DNA of 64,000 nucleotides. Origin: Spongilla lacustris. Its lineage: Eukaryota > Porifera > Demospongiae > Spongillida > Spongillidae. Shown in pieces: positions 1 to 12,816 of this stretch. Both the position numbers and the translations under genes were made by a program. The stretch spans positions 27,121,092 through 27,185,091 of the forward strand of contig OX442415.1 in NCBI GenBank assembly GCA_949361645.1, written 5' to 3'. Below the pieces are notes generated by a model. It was not told the origin of the DNA. It made no database searches and was given only the letters and a program-made list of their open reading frames with translations. Every line of letters starts with the position of its first letter. Position 1 is the stretch's first letter.

Positions 1-237
1 TAGCTTGGCATATATAGTTACGAGCTCCGCTGATTCTTTAATTTTATTATACTAAATGAAAGTTCACTGTCTTATCGACAAAGGCTTTAACCGATTCCAC
101 TCTTACATGCACTTCAAGCCTTCTGTTAAATTCGAAATATTATTGTCTCCTATCAAGAACCCTTTTTACTGATCTCCTATATGTGCATGGGTATAGGGGA
201 GCAAGGTGTCCTGTATGTATAGGAACAGTTTGTACGC
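1..237. other. no gene recognised; probably intron or upstream flank of the receptor gene
   Basis: AT-rich sequence with stops in all frames and no recognisable domain. The receptor that follows has no visible signal peptide, so upstream exons probably lie here unrecognised or outside the window. Confidence 0.4.
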
Positions 238-3131
238 ATGCATTCACTGCTATTTGATCAACATTGTGCACACAAAGGTCAAGTCACTTGGAATGGAATA
301 ATGGTTGCCAACAATAGTTTGGTGACCCTCTCAGCAGTACCAAACAGAGTCAGCACAATCTCTTCATTGCAGCTACCACTGCTGTGTCAGGGCATAGTGG
401 GCGGACAGTGGTATTCTCCAAATGGAGCCCAGTATCCTCTAGCAACACCTGACCCGGTATTCACACCAGGAGGTTTGGGGCAACGAAATGTGACCGGAGG
501 AACAGAGCTGTACCGTGGAACTCCTTATGACTTCCCACATGGTGTTCAATGTTGTACTAATACTACCATCACACTCTGTGTTGGAATGTACACTGACCTA
601 ACACTAGCAGCAGCATCTGGCATACCTACAACATCTCCTACTAACTATGCTTTGTCTGTAGCAGCCACATGTAAGTACGGAGGCTAGGGTGTTATAGATA
701 CATGGATATGTCACAGAAATGACCACTCTTCCACAGATGGCCCTATCATCACCAGGGCTGTCCAGTTTCAGCTATTGACAGCTACAAATGTTGATCCACC
801 AGTGTTCCAGTTGATCTGCACCAGCACTAGTTCTCCTCCTACAACTGTGCAGTGGACCATTAATGGAAGTTCCGTCAATGGTGGTAACTATGCTTCCTCT
901 CAAATAGTGACAGATGGACCCACATCTACTTACAACAACACCCTGACTGTGACTGGGAGATCACCTGGGATGTACACATGCAATGTCACCACTACCTGCT
1001 CACCAGTGTGTGGAGCTACAGGGTTTACACACAATCCAAGGTCCACTACCTCATACCTCACTGTACCAGGTAAGTACTTCCTATGGAGGGTTCCTCGTAC
1101 ATAAGTACTTCTACACAGCTCCTCCTGGCCCACCCACTGGTGTCACTGCTGTGCAGTCTGGTCCCACATCTGTCAGTGTCTCTTGGACTGCACCAACCTC
1201 AGGTGGTCCAGTGAGCAGATATGGCATCTACTATGGGGCTAATGGAGTCCCAAGTACAAGTGGTGGTTCAACCACTTCTACCTCTTATGCCCTAACCAAC
1301 CTTCAAGTTGGGGTTCAGTACACCATCTCTGTCATAGCTGTCGGGAGCTATCTGCCATCACAGAGTGCAGCTGTGCTGTCAATAGGTAAGAGCTGTCTTG
1401 TAACCTGTGCGTTATTCCTCTCAACGTTTTCCCTTTCTTCTGTTGTGTTGCTTATTAGAAACAAAACCAGGTTTAATTGTTTCAATGAATGATCCCTGAC
1501 CTAGTAAAGTTTTACTCCATATTTAATCTACCAATAAATTAAAGTACCCTGTGCAATGTAAAGGCTGATGATGGAAAATCACTTGTTCAGTTACATTGGC
1601 CCAGCATTCCTCACTAACCCACCACTTGGACTGCACATACATGCATGGTTTTACTCTTAAAACACACCACTCTACCATGACAAGCATCAAGGGGTGGCTA
1701 GATATGCAGGTGGATCCTAAGATAAGCAGGATGTTAACAAGTTAAGGATCCCATGTCCTTACAAGCACAACAGATTGAAGCGAGTAATGATAAAAACAGG
1801 TTAAGAACACTCAACACAAGTAAAATACCAAATGAATGCACGATCAGTTATGTTGCCCTATGCATTAATTTTCATGTAGGGCCTACATTTTACATGTAGA
1901 CACGCTATATTAGATTAATATTAATAGCAAGTACAAATGTTAACAACACAACTCTGTCCAACATGTATCTTTTATAATTATGTCAGTTAATATTGCAAAT
2001 TCGTGTAGGACCTGTAACTGAACTACAAGCCTTCAAAAATACCTTCACAACCATCACACTCTCATGGCAAATTCCTTATGTTCTCAATGGGGTGATCACC
2101 ATGTATCAAGTGACCTACTCCTCCAATGGATCGGTGAACACCTACAACACAACCATACCCTCGATCACAATCACAGGACTGGTACCAAAGACCACCTACA
2201 CCTTCTCTGTTGTTGGTTACACCATCACAGGACCATGGACAGCACAGCAAGTACAGACCACCACTGCAGCTATACGTAAGTGCATTTATCATCTGATTCA
2301 CTATTCTTTACAGCCTCACACCATTTATGTAAAGACTTATTTGTACTTATATCCACACCCCACAGCCAACGTGACTGGTGTGGTGGTGGTCTTTACAAAC
2401 TCAACATCTGCCAGAGTGTCCTGGCTGGCTGTCCAGCTCCCTCCTGATGGCCTCCTTACAGGGTACTCTGTGTATTATCGTTCTCTTCCCAACACTTCAA
2501 TGATGCAGTCTGGTGGGTACATCAGTCAGACCTTCCCACCAACCACCACATCAGGAGACATCAACAACCTCAGCCCTAATGGCATGTATCAGTTCATTGT
2601 GGTTGCAGGGGTGACAATACTGGGACAGTTCTACAGTGGTGAAGTAGACCTATCCCTAGCAGTTAACACATACTCCATCAGTTGCAGCCCAGGTTCCATT
2701 CCAGTGCAAACCGTTACTGTGAATAATGTATCAGATACTCCACCCACCACCTCATTTTACAGAGGGATGCTAGCAGGGACTCTTATAGGTGTGTCGTCTG
2801 CAGTGCTTGTTGGAGCCTTGGCGATTGCTCTCATAATGGTGGTGACTTGCATTCTCAGGAAGAAAAGGTGTGGTCTTGCTACCATTATTGTTATACCCCC
2901 TTTATGCATAACTGTTTTCCAACATGTACTGGTTGTAGGGCTGCTCTTTGTGGATTAAAGGATGTCTGTCCTGACTGCAGGTATTTAAAGCTTTTCTCTC
3001 AGCCCATGTGTGAAAACAACTGTATATTAACAAATGCACGCAATTCTTCTAGTGATGGAATTACCATGCAACCGTGTGATGCATATGGTGAGATCAGAAC
3101 AACTGGCCCGTGTTATGAAGTGGTTAAGTAA
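238..3131 (+). CDS. Ig/fibronectin-III single-pass transmembrane receptor (5' end not found)
   Basis: Exons by eye: about 238-670, 737-1069, 1119-1385, 2009-2275, 2366-2867, 2981-3131. All junctions are GT-AG; the four introns between extracellular exons are phase 1 and the last (2868-2980) is phase 2, and the frame stays open across every join. Exons 1 and 2 read as Ig-like domains (exon 2 has a Cys, a following Trp and a Y-x-C motif). Exons 3, 4 and the start of 5 are three FN3 domains; exons 3 and 4 are both exactly 267 bp. Exon 5 continues through a Ser/Thr-rich stalk to a TM helix near 2767-2850 (GMLAGTLIGVSSAVLVGALA), then basic residues. The last exon gives a tail of about 50 residues with C-D-A-Y-G and several tyrosines, stopping at 3129-3131. 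Probably a cell-surface adhesion or recognition receptor; ligand unknown. The N-terminus and signal peptide are not seen. Confidence 0.78.
1386..2008 (+). other. 623-bp intron of the Ig/FN3 receptor gene
   Basis: Bounded by a GTAAG donor at 1386 and a GTAG acceptor ending at 2008, phase 1 on both sides. Nothing else recognised inside; the other introns of this gene are only 49-113 bp. Confidence 0.7.
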
Positions 3132-4480
3132 ACAGTATTTGAACTTAAACAATGCATGTATTTGTACTTAATAGCTGGCGCATGACATTTCAACTGTATT
3201 ACAGAGAACTTAAGGCAGCTGTTGTGAGGGGCTGCATGGAGGGAAGGGCTGTAAGTTCCCATCACCCCCATCCCCCACCCCCCACCCCCCTACATAAAAC
3301 AGGATCTGCATGGGGCTCTGCCTGTGAAGATTTTTCATTTTCAGTGCCCTAAAGCAACCAAAAATTATCAATCCTTATATAAGATGAGAAACGTCTCTCT
3401 TTATTTTTGTTAACCCAATGGCATAATTTGTCCAGATCATAAATATTACAGAAACAAGCTTGCAATCCGATTTATTTCATGCTGATCTGGATTGCTGCAT
3501 TTTTTACATTCCCTTGCTCTTGGTAACATGGATATTTGTCACTCACCTCATGGTGCATCTTAATTTCCATCATTTGTGTCTTTTGCACCCACTGCCACTG
3601 ATTTTTCTATATCAAATGTGCTATAGTGAAGAATTTTCGGTTATATTGCAGTTCCCCCCGTGCAACAACGTTGATCTCTTATAGTATGCGTGGTTTTCAG
3701 CACGACATCATTGTTTGTGTCCACTAACCATATGCGGCCCAATCCCTCTTGTCTCCATAACATGAAATCCTTTGAATGAAGGATTATTAGCTGTAATAGT
3801 GTTTGAACGTATTTGGATTAGCAATTCTATTGTCTGCACAACGGACTTCACCCAAATAATCTTTTTCTGCTTTCGGCGGGAACAGAGACTTTATAGGCGT
3901 ACGTTTGAAATACAGCAAGGGAAAAACATCATTACTGCAAATAAAAAGGAATAAAACATATAGATCTAATACAATAAAATAATATAATGCGGGGGAATCC
4001 GGAAATTATTATTTAATATTGCAGACTGCAAGTGTACATGTACATTTGCACCTGCCGTATTTATAATGTTATGACTATAGTTTCCAGAATTCCTTCTTTC
4101 ATTACTTTTTACTGACTCAATTATTGGTGTCTATAAATCCTTCACCTTGCACCATGCAATTTTTTTTGTATGTCTTGTTTTATTCCTTTGTATCTAACCT
4201 GACCTGTCTGGGACCGCGACATAGAAAGTGCCTGTTGCGGGATCTCAGCGTATCTTCAGCACAACTAACGTTTAACTTCTTAGAACAATTCGTAATCTAT
4301 ATGTACATGACGGCCAGCGGCGGATGTAGGAAATATGTTTGGGGGGGGGGCAGCTCAGGCTCAGAATATCAATATTTTAAACGCCAAAATATAACCTGTA
4401 CTATGATGCATTTCTAATGTAGCAATTATAGTTAACTGTAATGAGAGCTTGTCAATTAAATGGGCAGTGCGGTTCATCCA
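3132..4480. other. intergenic; no gene recognised
   Basis: Low-complexity and AT-rich sequence with a C-rich tract near 3264-3290 and poly-G at 4338-4349. Just before that poly-G (from about 4315) the sequence resembles the hAT-type ends seen elsewhere in the window (CAGCGGCGGATGTAGG), but I found no matching partner end. Confidence 0.4.
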
Positions 4481-4484
4481 ATCC

Positions 4485-4700
4485 GGCATTACAACCTCTG
4501 TTAACTTGGGCCTACACCTGAGTCCAAGTAAATTCCAGGTTTCTATTAAGTGGTGGCTTGGTATGAATACCTCCACGCAGTGTCCTGTAAGCGAGGTGGA
4601 GGTCCCTGTAGTGACTATACGCACAACCAACTGAGGAATGTATTTGCCGAAACTTGCCATCGTGCCCATTTTCCAGTGAATTAAGAGCCAAATTAAAGCC
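4485..4700 (+). pseudogene. relic of a non-LTR-type retrotransposon, C-terminal region
   Basis: Around 4500-4560 the translation matches, position for position, the start of the retrotransposon ORF at 32.3-33.0 kb (shared core SPxKFQxxIxWWLG). A second frame at about 4586-4670 matches the segment with C-K-x-G-G and N-x-L-R-x-V-F-A-E-x-C-x-R-A. The sequence between these blocks has been deleted and the frame broken, so this is a dead fragment. Confidence 0.6.
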
Positions 4701-5044
4701 TTCCGGCCGTTTACTGAAGTATACATAGAATTCTTTATTTTTTAAGTCAATGTCAATGCATATAGGTTTAAGTTTGTGCGTTAATTGCCAATAACTATAG
4801 GTTATTTCATTTTACATTAAGTAATAGAACTTATTGCATGCAATCTTCATGGTGCTGATTAGCATTTTAATAATTTATTAGCTAACAGTTCTGGCCTCTG
4901 CAGACATTAAGGCCGCCTTTAAAAAACCCGGCAGGCATAAATACGAATTGTACAGACGAGCCATATAGTGATGTACACGAAATGTGAATGACGATTGTAT
5001 TTAATATATGCAACCGGCAACGCGCAACAGAAACATAAAGGCAA

Positions 5045-5260
5045 TATGTTTGTAACAACAGCCAACAGGCTAGGCAACATGTTACGTTGAACTGATAATG
5101 AAAAATAGGCAATTGCAACATGCTACGAGGAACTGAAACAACAGGCAAAACACTTTTGAAACAACAAGCAACGTGTTTGACACAACATGCAATGTGTTTG
5201 AAACAAGAGGCAACGTGCTATCCGGAACTGAAATAACTGGAACAACAGGCAATAACGGAC
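5045..5260. repeat. degenerate short tandem repeat (units with AACAACAGGCAA and CGTGTTTG)
   Basis: Several imperfect units of roughly 25-30 bp sharing GAAACAA(C)A(G)GCAA and (AA)CGTGTTTGA. The unit is too diverged to count exactly by eye. Confidence 0.5.
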
Positions 5261-5859
5261 AACAATTGGAGCTGGAAAGAACAAGCATGCAAGATATATA
5301 AGATCGCCATGGTAATAAAATTAAACATGCGCTAAGCGTTCTAAGCTAATTTTATATAGACTGAGGCCCACGGTTGTATGCGGCTGGAAACTAAGTCAAT
5401 AATTAGATCATTTACGGTATTACCATATATTTCTTAACTGATGGCTCATTATAGACATCTGATGTTTAAAAGCAAACCATAACTCACCAGAACTAGCAAA
5501 TCAAAAAGTGAAAACGAACTCAAACACTGCATTCCTTTTCCTGTCATGTCCAGTCAATGCGCACAATTGAAATTCCACATAGATAGCATGCGCATACCGT
5601 TTAGCAAGGTCACGCGATACGTATTTAGAAGGAGGGCGTTACTAAATGCGACGACGTAGCCTTTGGTGACTGAACTGGTAGGTATGAGTACTACAGCGAT
5701 GCTCAGGAGGCATGTGGCTATCAGAATTTACTAACCTGAAGTGGCAACGCATTTTCTGTCACCACGAACAAGCTGAGCGTATTGCATGAATAATCGACGT
5801 ACGTTGTGGTTTTGCCCTATACATTATAGGTATGGATTACAATTTCCATACATTGCAGA

Positions 5860-7700
5860 GTGTGTGGGCAGAGGCTAACGAAGTACAGGGCAAAGAAAAG
5901 AACCAGCTCTGAGTGCATAGCATTCTCAGCTGAGCTGAAAATAGCTTTTGACATTGACACATCTGGGGATGATGTAACCCTGAGATGTTCTGCATGCAAT
6001 GTAAGCTGGGTATGTAGAGAACCATCTGTGCCATCACAAAGTGAGTGCATCACAAATGTGTAGTGATGCTATTTGAGTGGCAAAACAAGTAAACATATGA
6101 CATCATAAGAGGTCATCTTGAGAAGATTGCCCCTCCTCTAGTTCTCCATAGTGAGCCTAGCCCACCTTTGGCAAGAGCTAACAACCTATCAATGCTAAAG
6201 GAGCTGAAGTGTGCACTGTGCTCCAACACCCTCTCACAGCCACTGGAGCTGCTGTGTGGTGCACTGGTGTGCTCCAAATGCCTCCGGGAGTGGATAGCAG
6301 CATATGATGCTGTGAACCGTCCATGCTGCTCAGAGGACGGATAGTCCTCTGCTGCTCAGAGATGGTCCCATGTTGCTCAGTAATGGTCCCATGCTGCCCA
6401 GAGGATGGTCCCATGCTGCCCAGAGGATGATCCCCTGCTGCTCAGAGGATGGTTCCCTGCTGATCAGAGGATGATCCACTGCTACTCAGAGGATGATCTC
6501 CTGCTGCTCAGAGGATGATCCCCTGCTGCTCAGAGGACAGTCCCATGCTGCTCAGAGGATGGCCCCCTGCTGCTCAGAGGACGGTCCCCTGCTGCTCAGA
6601 GGATGGTCCCATGCTGCCCAGAGGATGATCCCCTGTTGCTCAGAGGATGATCCCCTGCTGCTCAGAGGACAGTCCCATGCTGCTCAGAGGACGGTCCCCT
6701 GCTGATCAGAGGATGGTCCCCTGCTGATCAGAGGATGGTCCCCTGCTGCTCAGAGGATGATCCCCTGCTGCTCCGAGGATGATCTCCTGCTGCTCAGAGG
6801 ATGATCCCCTGCCGCTCAGAGGACAGTCCCATGCTGCTCAGAGGACGGTCCCCTGCTGATCAGAGGATAGTCCCCTGCTACTCAGAGGATGGTCCCCTGC
6901 TGCTCAGAGGATGATCCCCTGCTGCCCAGAGGAAAATCCCCTGCTGCTCAGAGGATTGTCACCAGGATGGTCCCCTAGTCAGACTATCATCAAGTGTGAT
7001 AATGCTGCTGCTGCCAGATGTTCTGGAGCACTGTATACAGACTGCAGCAGGGATATTAAGGATGGTGACTATGAAGAGCATGAGTGTGCACCAACACTTA
7101 CACCTGAGGAGGAGAAGCAAGCAGCGGGTTTGCTGAAGAGAGTAATCTCTACCAGCTAGTCCTGACAAAGCCATCATTCAACTTGCTACAGGGGAAGCAG
7201 TTAAGTGAATATCAATGACTTGTACAGAGGTTACATAATATATACACTCACTTCTGCCAATGACATTCGTGCATGTCAACTACAGCTGCCTACTCATCAT
7301 GGACTGAAGTTCAGGTACATGTATTGCCGGCGATTAAGGCTGGGCTTGCCATACCTTGGAATACACTGAGGCTTCTAAGGCGGTGTGTCACAACATACAG
7401 CAAAGGCTCAATTCTAACTCACTGGTGTTTCAGGTGGCTCAAATCATCAGGAATCTGTCTAGCTGGTGAGGAAAGGATGCACCACATATCCAGCCAAATT
7501 GTTGGCGATAACCCCAAAGGAGAAACAGCCCCCTTTTCAGGGGCCAAGTCAATTCATGCAAAATTCTTGGCTTGACATTTGCTCCAATCCACAACCACAT
7601 GCAGAACCTGATGCGCATTGTGCAAGAACACTTACTAAGTATTGAGCCACAATTGGTAGCTGCCATCCCCCCTCCAGCCAAGAGAGTAAAGAATAAATAA
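5860..7700 (+). pseudogene. degenerate RING-finger gene of a sponge/cnidarian multigene family
   Basis: Three blocks are recognisable. Around 6181-6330 a RING-like segment reads C-A-L-C, then C-G-A-L-V-C-S-K-C, then P-C-C, the zinc-ligand spacing of RAG1-type RING fingers. Around 7000-7160 there is a Cys/His-bearing stretch followed by T-P-E-E-E-K-Q-A-A. Around 7330-7560 a helical segment reads W-N-T-L-R-L-L-R-R and later I-V-G-D-N-P-K-G-E. From memory, this block order is typical of an uncharacterised family in sponges and corals. Here the blocks lie in different frames with stops between them, and a 22-bp minisatellite separates RING from tail, so I call it a pseudogene. An upstream 67-residue open stretch (5860-6063) may belong to the N-terminus. 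Confidence 0.5.
6322..6975 (+). repeat. 22-bp minisatellite, about 30 units
   Basis: Head-to-tail units of the form CTGCTGCTCAGAGGATGATC(CC), with variants GATGGTCCC, GACGGTCCC and GACAGTCCC. The array starts at the codons for the last cysteines of the RING block (P-C-C-S-E-D), so it seems to have grown out of coding sequence. Because 22 is not a multiple of 3, the frame rotates every unit. Confidence 0.85.
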
Positions 7701-9270
7701 TAATTCAGTTCAAGCTCAATCTATTTACATACGAGCATGGAGTCAAATTTAGACCAAAAGAAATGTAAGGCTATATTTTAAACGCTCTGTTAAAACCCAC
7801 TTCATTGCGCAAACATTAATTCCCCCACCCCCAAAAAGACACCAAAATGGTGGATTTTCAAAGGCTAGAAATCTACTTCAGAAAATGCGTTGCCACTAAC
7901 CTGTACGAAAAAACGACAGTACAAACAACTAACTTTACCGTGATAGCTTTGGCATGTTCCAATTCAGTCACCGAGCGTCGTTGTAGTTTTTTGAACACAT
8001 GTAGTCGGTGATCGCCGTGCGTAAGTCGATAGGTTTGAAGTACCAGAGCCGACAGTTGGCAACACCAGGCCACGTGATTTTTTACTTACAATATAGTTCA
8101 AAGGTGTTTATCACTGCTAGTATGGCTTTTAGGTTTTGATTACGTTTTATGTACCCCGTGCACAGCTGGTTCTAAAAGGCATCGGTTGTCAGGTTCGTTG
8201 CTATGGGAGTACGTAACCATTTCAATTTTTCGGGGCGTAGGGCTTAGTTTCCACGCGTTCAATGAGAGCAGACCACCGTGGAGGTGGGAACCATGATAGA
8301 TCCGCTCCTGACGGCATTTTAATGAAAAAGAACTCGACAACTCGCTCCAAGTTTTGCCTAATCTTAGGCTGGTCTAATGTACCGGACGGCATTCCGGGGG
8401 TATATTAATTTGTCTACCGTGGTGTACAGAAAAGGCGATTAATTTATTCCCGTTCTGCCATGCAGCAATGTAAAAGAGATGCTAAACAGACAGAACGGGA
8501 ATAAAATTTTCTTCTCAGTGTACACCAATTAAGGTAGACAATGCAAATGTACCCCCGAAATGACGTCACGGCTGTTTCATTGCATTGAAACCTTGGACAT
8601 AAAGGCTACGCCCCTTGATACGAAAATTTTTCATAGCAACGGACCTAATTACGACCGGCCTAGCAACATATCTGTTCTTGTGGATGGACCTTTTTGTACA
8701 GACCGTTTCGATACAGTGCCGGCGTTGTCTATGTACAGTTTCTTGATGTGCATCTCTGGCGCTATCTTTCAATCGTGGATGTGGCATTAGCTTGCAAATC
8801 CACAGGGTGATTCTCGACCTAGGAGGATAAACGTTGCCCTGGTAAAGTTTCTGCCCTTAGAAATTTTAACAGTGTAAAGCCGGTATAGGTTGTTTTTATA
8901 TTTTCCAATGTCATCTCGTGGTGCCGCGTATTCTACTAGAAGTTGTGAGCCTTCAGTGCAGAATATTGTTATTTTTAGCGCTATCACCCGCGACGCCATA
9001 TTCTGTATAGTGTATTGGCTATTTGTTTATGCATTGGTAAAGATGGATCTTAGCCAGATTGCACTCTGGATGCATACTAGGTGAAACCCTCCTGCAACCG
9101 GGCCAGGGATGAACCCAACAAAGGCTGTTAAGCCTGTTATGAAAAGACACAGCCAGGGCCGTTCTCCCACGAGACAGCATCCTGCATATGGTATTCAAGC
9201 AATGTGGTCTGAGTGGAGCCAAGGCCTGTGGTAGTGGAAACAAGGCCTGCTGGGGTTTTACTGGAACCAT
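7701..9270. other. intergenic; no gene recognised apart from a MITE hairpin
   Basis: No conserved ORF or domain was seen on either strand. It contains the hairpin element at 8391-8561. Confidence 0.4.
8391..8561. mobile_element. MITE-like hairpin, about 171 bp
   Basis: The first and last ~65-70 bases are imperfect inverted repeats: the left begins ATTCCGGGGGTA and the right ends TACCCCCGAAAT; inner arms end ATTCCCGTTCTG and CAGAACGGGAAT. Short loop, no coding capacity. Confidence 0.65.
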
Positions 9271-9272
9271 GA

Positions 9273-9985
9273 CCCATGACCCATCCAATGCTCTATGTAC
9301 ACTCATCTAATGCCCCCCATGCACGCCCATCCAATGCCCCCATGCACGCCCATCCAATGCCCTCCATGTACACCCATCCAATATCCCCCATGTACACCCA
9401 CCATGTACACCCATTCAATGTCCCCATGCACACCCATCCAATGCCCCCATATACACCCATCCAATGCCCTCCATGTACATCCATCCAATGCCCCTATGTA
9501 CACCCATACAATTCCCTCATGCACACCCATCCAATGCCCCCCATGTACACCCATCCAATGCCCTCCAAGTACGCCTATCCAATGCCCCCATGTACACCCA
9601 TCCAATGCCCCCATGTACACCCTTCCAATGCCCCCCATGTACACCATCCAATGCCCTCCATGTACACCCATCCAATGCCCCATGTACACCTTTCCAATGC
9701 CCCCCATGTACACCATCCGATGCCCTCCATGTACACCCATCCAATGCCCCCCCCCCCCCCCCCCCCCCCCCATGTACACCCATCCAATGCCCCTGACATC
9801 CAATGCCCCCTTGTACACTCATCCAATGTCCCCCATGTACACCCATCCAATGTCCCCCATGTACATCCATCTAATGCCCCCCATGCACACCCATCCAATG
9901 CCTTCCACGCACATCCATCCAATGTCCCCCATGTACACCCATCCAATGCCCCCCATGTACACACACCCATCCAATGCCCCTATGT
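9273..9985. repeat. minisatellite, about 23-24-bp unit, about 30 units, with poly-C
   Basis: Units of the type CATCCAATGCCCCCCATGTA repeat through the block, with a run of over 20 C near 9748-9770. Long open frames occur in five of the six frames simply because the unit lacks stops; they translate to His/Pro/Ser/Asn or Gly/Trp/His repeats and I do not call them genes. Confidence 0.85.
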
Positions 9986-10338
9986 ATGTAAGAACCATCT
10001 TATGCGCAGAACGAAATGCAGTGCGCCACTCGAGGCTAATGGATGCGTGAGGCTAAATCTACTAAGAAGACAAGTTCTAGTTACCGTTTGTTGCAATTTT
10101 ATTTGCATTAGATCGATTGGCTGCGGAAACCTTAAGTTGAAACTTTAATGAGCTTGTAGAGGGAAAGCGGTTGTTGAACCGTAAATCTTTTTCCTGTGCT
10201 CTAATTATGACCCTTTTTGTCCAATTGTAACAGCCGTGACGTCCGCGATACATTAGACATCAGTTAATTGTATTCGAAAATGTGCGTTCTCAATCATTAC
10301 ACAATTTCGAAATTGAATTGTAATACGGCCTTGCAATG
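9986..10338. other. no gene recognised
   Basis: Non-repetitive sequence between the minisatellite and the first GAGCTC MITE; no conserved frame. Confidence 0.35.
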
Positions 10339-10668
10339 GAGCTCTTTCATGGTCACATGACGCGTGGGCTTTAATTACGTTAATTGCTTTATTGTCCGCC
10401 ATCTTGGTGCTCGGTTTACTAAGGAAATATATGGGCTTATGCTCGTTTTTGGTACTTTTTGATAAGTTTTTACGCTCCGAGGGCACAAGTAAAAATTGTA
10501 TGTTTTGCAAATGTGTTAGAGCACAATAATATACGTCTAAACGACACTCTGAACTAATGTAACACGCCAAAACCGAATATAAGCCCATACTTCTCCATAG
10601 TAAACGGGCACCAATATGGCGGACTAATTAGACGATGAATGCTATTAAATCACGCGATGAAAGAGCTC
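10339..10668. mobile_element. MITE with GAGCTCTTTCAT termini, copy 1
   Basis: About 330 bp. The left end reads GAGCTCTTTCATGG and the right end ATGAAAGAGCTC, inverted. The interior matches the element at 12817-13641 almost throughout, including GCCATCTTGG and a later CAATATGGCGG. The right side is flanked by TA; the left flank is TG, perhaps mutated. Confidence 0.7.
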
Positions 10669-12816
10669 TATTGGGTAACTCCGTGAACGGACATGTGCTG
10701 ATGATAGACGGACTTCCTGTTCGTGAATAAGTTTTTTTTTAATTGTGCCGCGGTCTGTGAAGTATGGCACAAAAGGTACGTTTTTCTTAATGCTACACAT
10801 GTACGTACATGTTGCGAAGATACATGAATAATGCATGAGACTTGTCGATATACCTTGCGCGCAGAACAAGAAAACTGACAGGGCCGAAAGAAAAGAAGGA
10901 GGAAAGAATACTACTTTTTGGTCCAAAGTACGATCAATTGATGTATGGTATATTGCGCATTCATGTCGCATGGTGCTGTCAATCGGATGTGCGTATACAA
11001 TCACTATCAGCTATCGTATATATGTCTTTTTTTTTTTTTTTTTTTTTTTAAAGTAATTCACGTCGATATACTGTTGCTAAACGCGTTGTTGATTTGGTTT
11101 GTCTTTTTTTGATCGATTGGCAAAATGTGCGTATAGCTTTAGTTCGTTGTATAATACTTAGCGACGGAAGTAACGCGATATGCAACTTTGAGTACATTGT
11201 ACACTGGTTGATATGTCAAACCCATATTTAGTTTAAAATGTGGACCACATAAATTTCTGTGCATGGTACAAAGCCGAATGTAGCATTTTGAATTGGTTCA
11301 CTGGTGATCTGAATCGAAACCGTCTGGAGCCGCACCTTAATTAGGAAAGTTGATTTCTTTTGACCATAGCGCATGATCTAGCTGCATGGTCACATGGAAG
11401 GAACTGTATGAAGCCAGGTTGCAGAACAAACTGAAGCCATGTTCGTGAGGATGAGTAAATTAGTGTAATTTCTATATACAACTGATATGCTTTCAAAACA
11501 TCTAAACGACACTAATATGGGATCATCAGTATATCATTTTTGTGTGTACATGCAAAAAAGCGAAACTATAGAACAGATCAATAGGCTGCAGGGGTGTTGC
11601 ATGTTAGTCATGACTGTATAGGTTCATATCCCACCTGAGTCATGCAGGCTAGTTTTATACAATTGAAATGACTGGGATGGTTGAAATTCAAACCAAAAAA
11701 GTACAGTTTGAAGAGTACACCATCAGTTGTTGGTTGTAGTCTAAAACCATGCAAGTGCAGACGTCAAACCAGATTTTGGTTTACCAACGTAATTAAAGTG
11801 TGTATAGGATGAATAAGTCTACTTCCTGTCACTTGTTATGTAATTAAGATAGTGGGATAGAGGTCAAATAATTATGCAGTGTGTGTGTGTGTGTGTGAGA
11901 GGATGAGGTGTTGTTGTGTTTGGTGATATAGATTGGAATACATACATGTACGCATGCACCCCACTGCAACGATCAACAATCGCGGTTTATTTGTGGCTTT
12001 AACAGAGGAAATCCAGTAAACCACATCACTCACAACTGGTGCCAGCTGAGTATAAATTAACAGCCCTACCAAAGTCACTTTTATTATTGACGTCATTGAC
12101 CAACGAGGACAATAACTTGACCACGCGTATTGTCTCCGTTTATAGACGCGAGGTTGTAGTTTCATGCAGTTAGATTTAAAAAAAAATTCTGAACAGAAAT
12201 TGTCTTTCTCTATAAGGTTAAACCAAGGTACAAATTAATTTTGGAACACGTTCATGATGTTAACGATGAATAATCACAAACATTGTTCAGCCAACCAGTG
12301 GAGGCGACATGTATTTCAGTAATCTTAGTTTTCACTTTTTTGCCCCATAACCAATATAGGGCTTATATGAGAACAACGCATTTTGTACTATGTCATAGAC
12401 CAGGCAAGTAGAGCACTTAAAAAACCGTAGTGCCCTTGTTATAATGAGGATTTGATTTTGACATTAGATTATAAGTTTATAACTATGGTAGGAAACAAGA
12501 GATTCCTTTTAAGCTCAGTGTGTTAAAAGTACTGTTGGCATCCTTTACGTAAAGTATAGGAAACGTTACATTCTTTACGTAAAGTTTACATTTAACACAT
12601 GGAAAGTAAAGTGGGCGTGGCATACACCAGTAAGGCTCACGGGATTATGTTATACTTTTCCGATGAAAAGCAAAACTTTGGGACTATTACTGCCTTTAAA
12701 TCATGTATCCGCCCCTGTACATCGTCAAAAACACAATAAGCGATCACGTGCGCCTCCTATTTGCCATACCCACTTATGAAAATTATATCAGCTCTCATTA
12801 CGTGAAAAAACGTATA
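10669..12816. other. intergenic; no gene recognised
   Basis: Contains poly-T near 11028-11050, a short GT run at about 11879-11896 and a direct repeat of CTTTACGTAAAGT near 12541-12585. No conserved coding segment. Confidence 0.4.

Noticed and set aside
4315..4349. Possible hAT element start (CAGCGGCGGATGTAGG followed by poly-G)
   Set aside because: No matching inverted end or target duplication was found nearby; could be a solo end.
9303..9970. Long minus-strand Gly/Trp/His-rich open frames
   Set aside because: Shadows of the 23-24-bp minisatellite; open only because the unit lacks stop codons, with no unique sequence attached.
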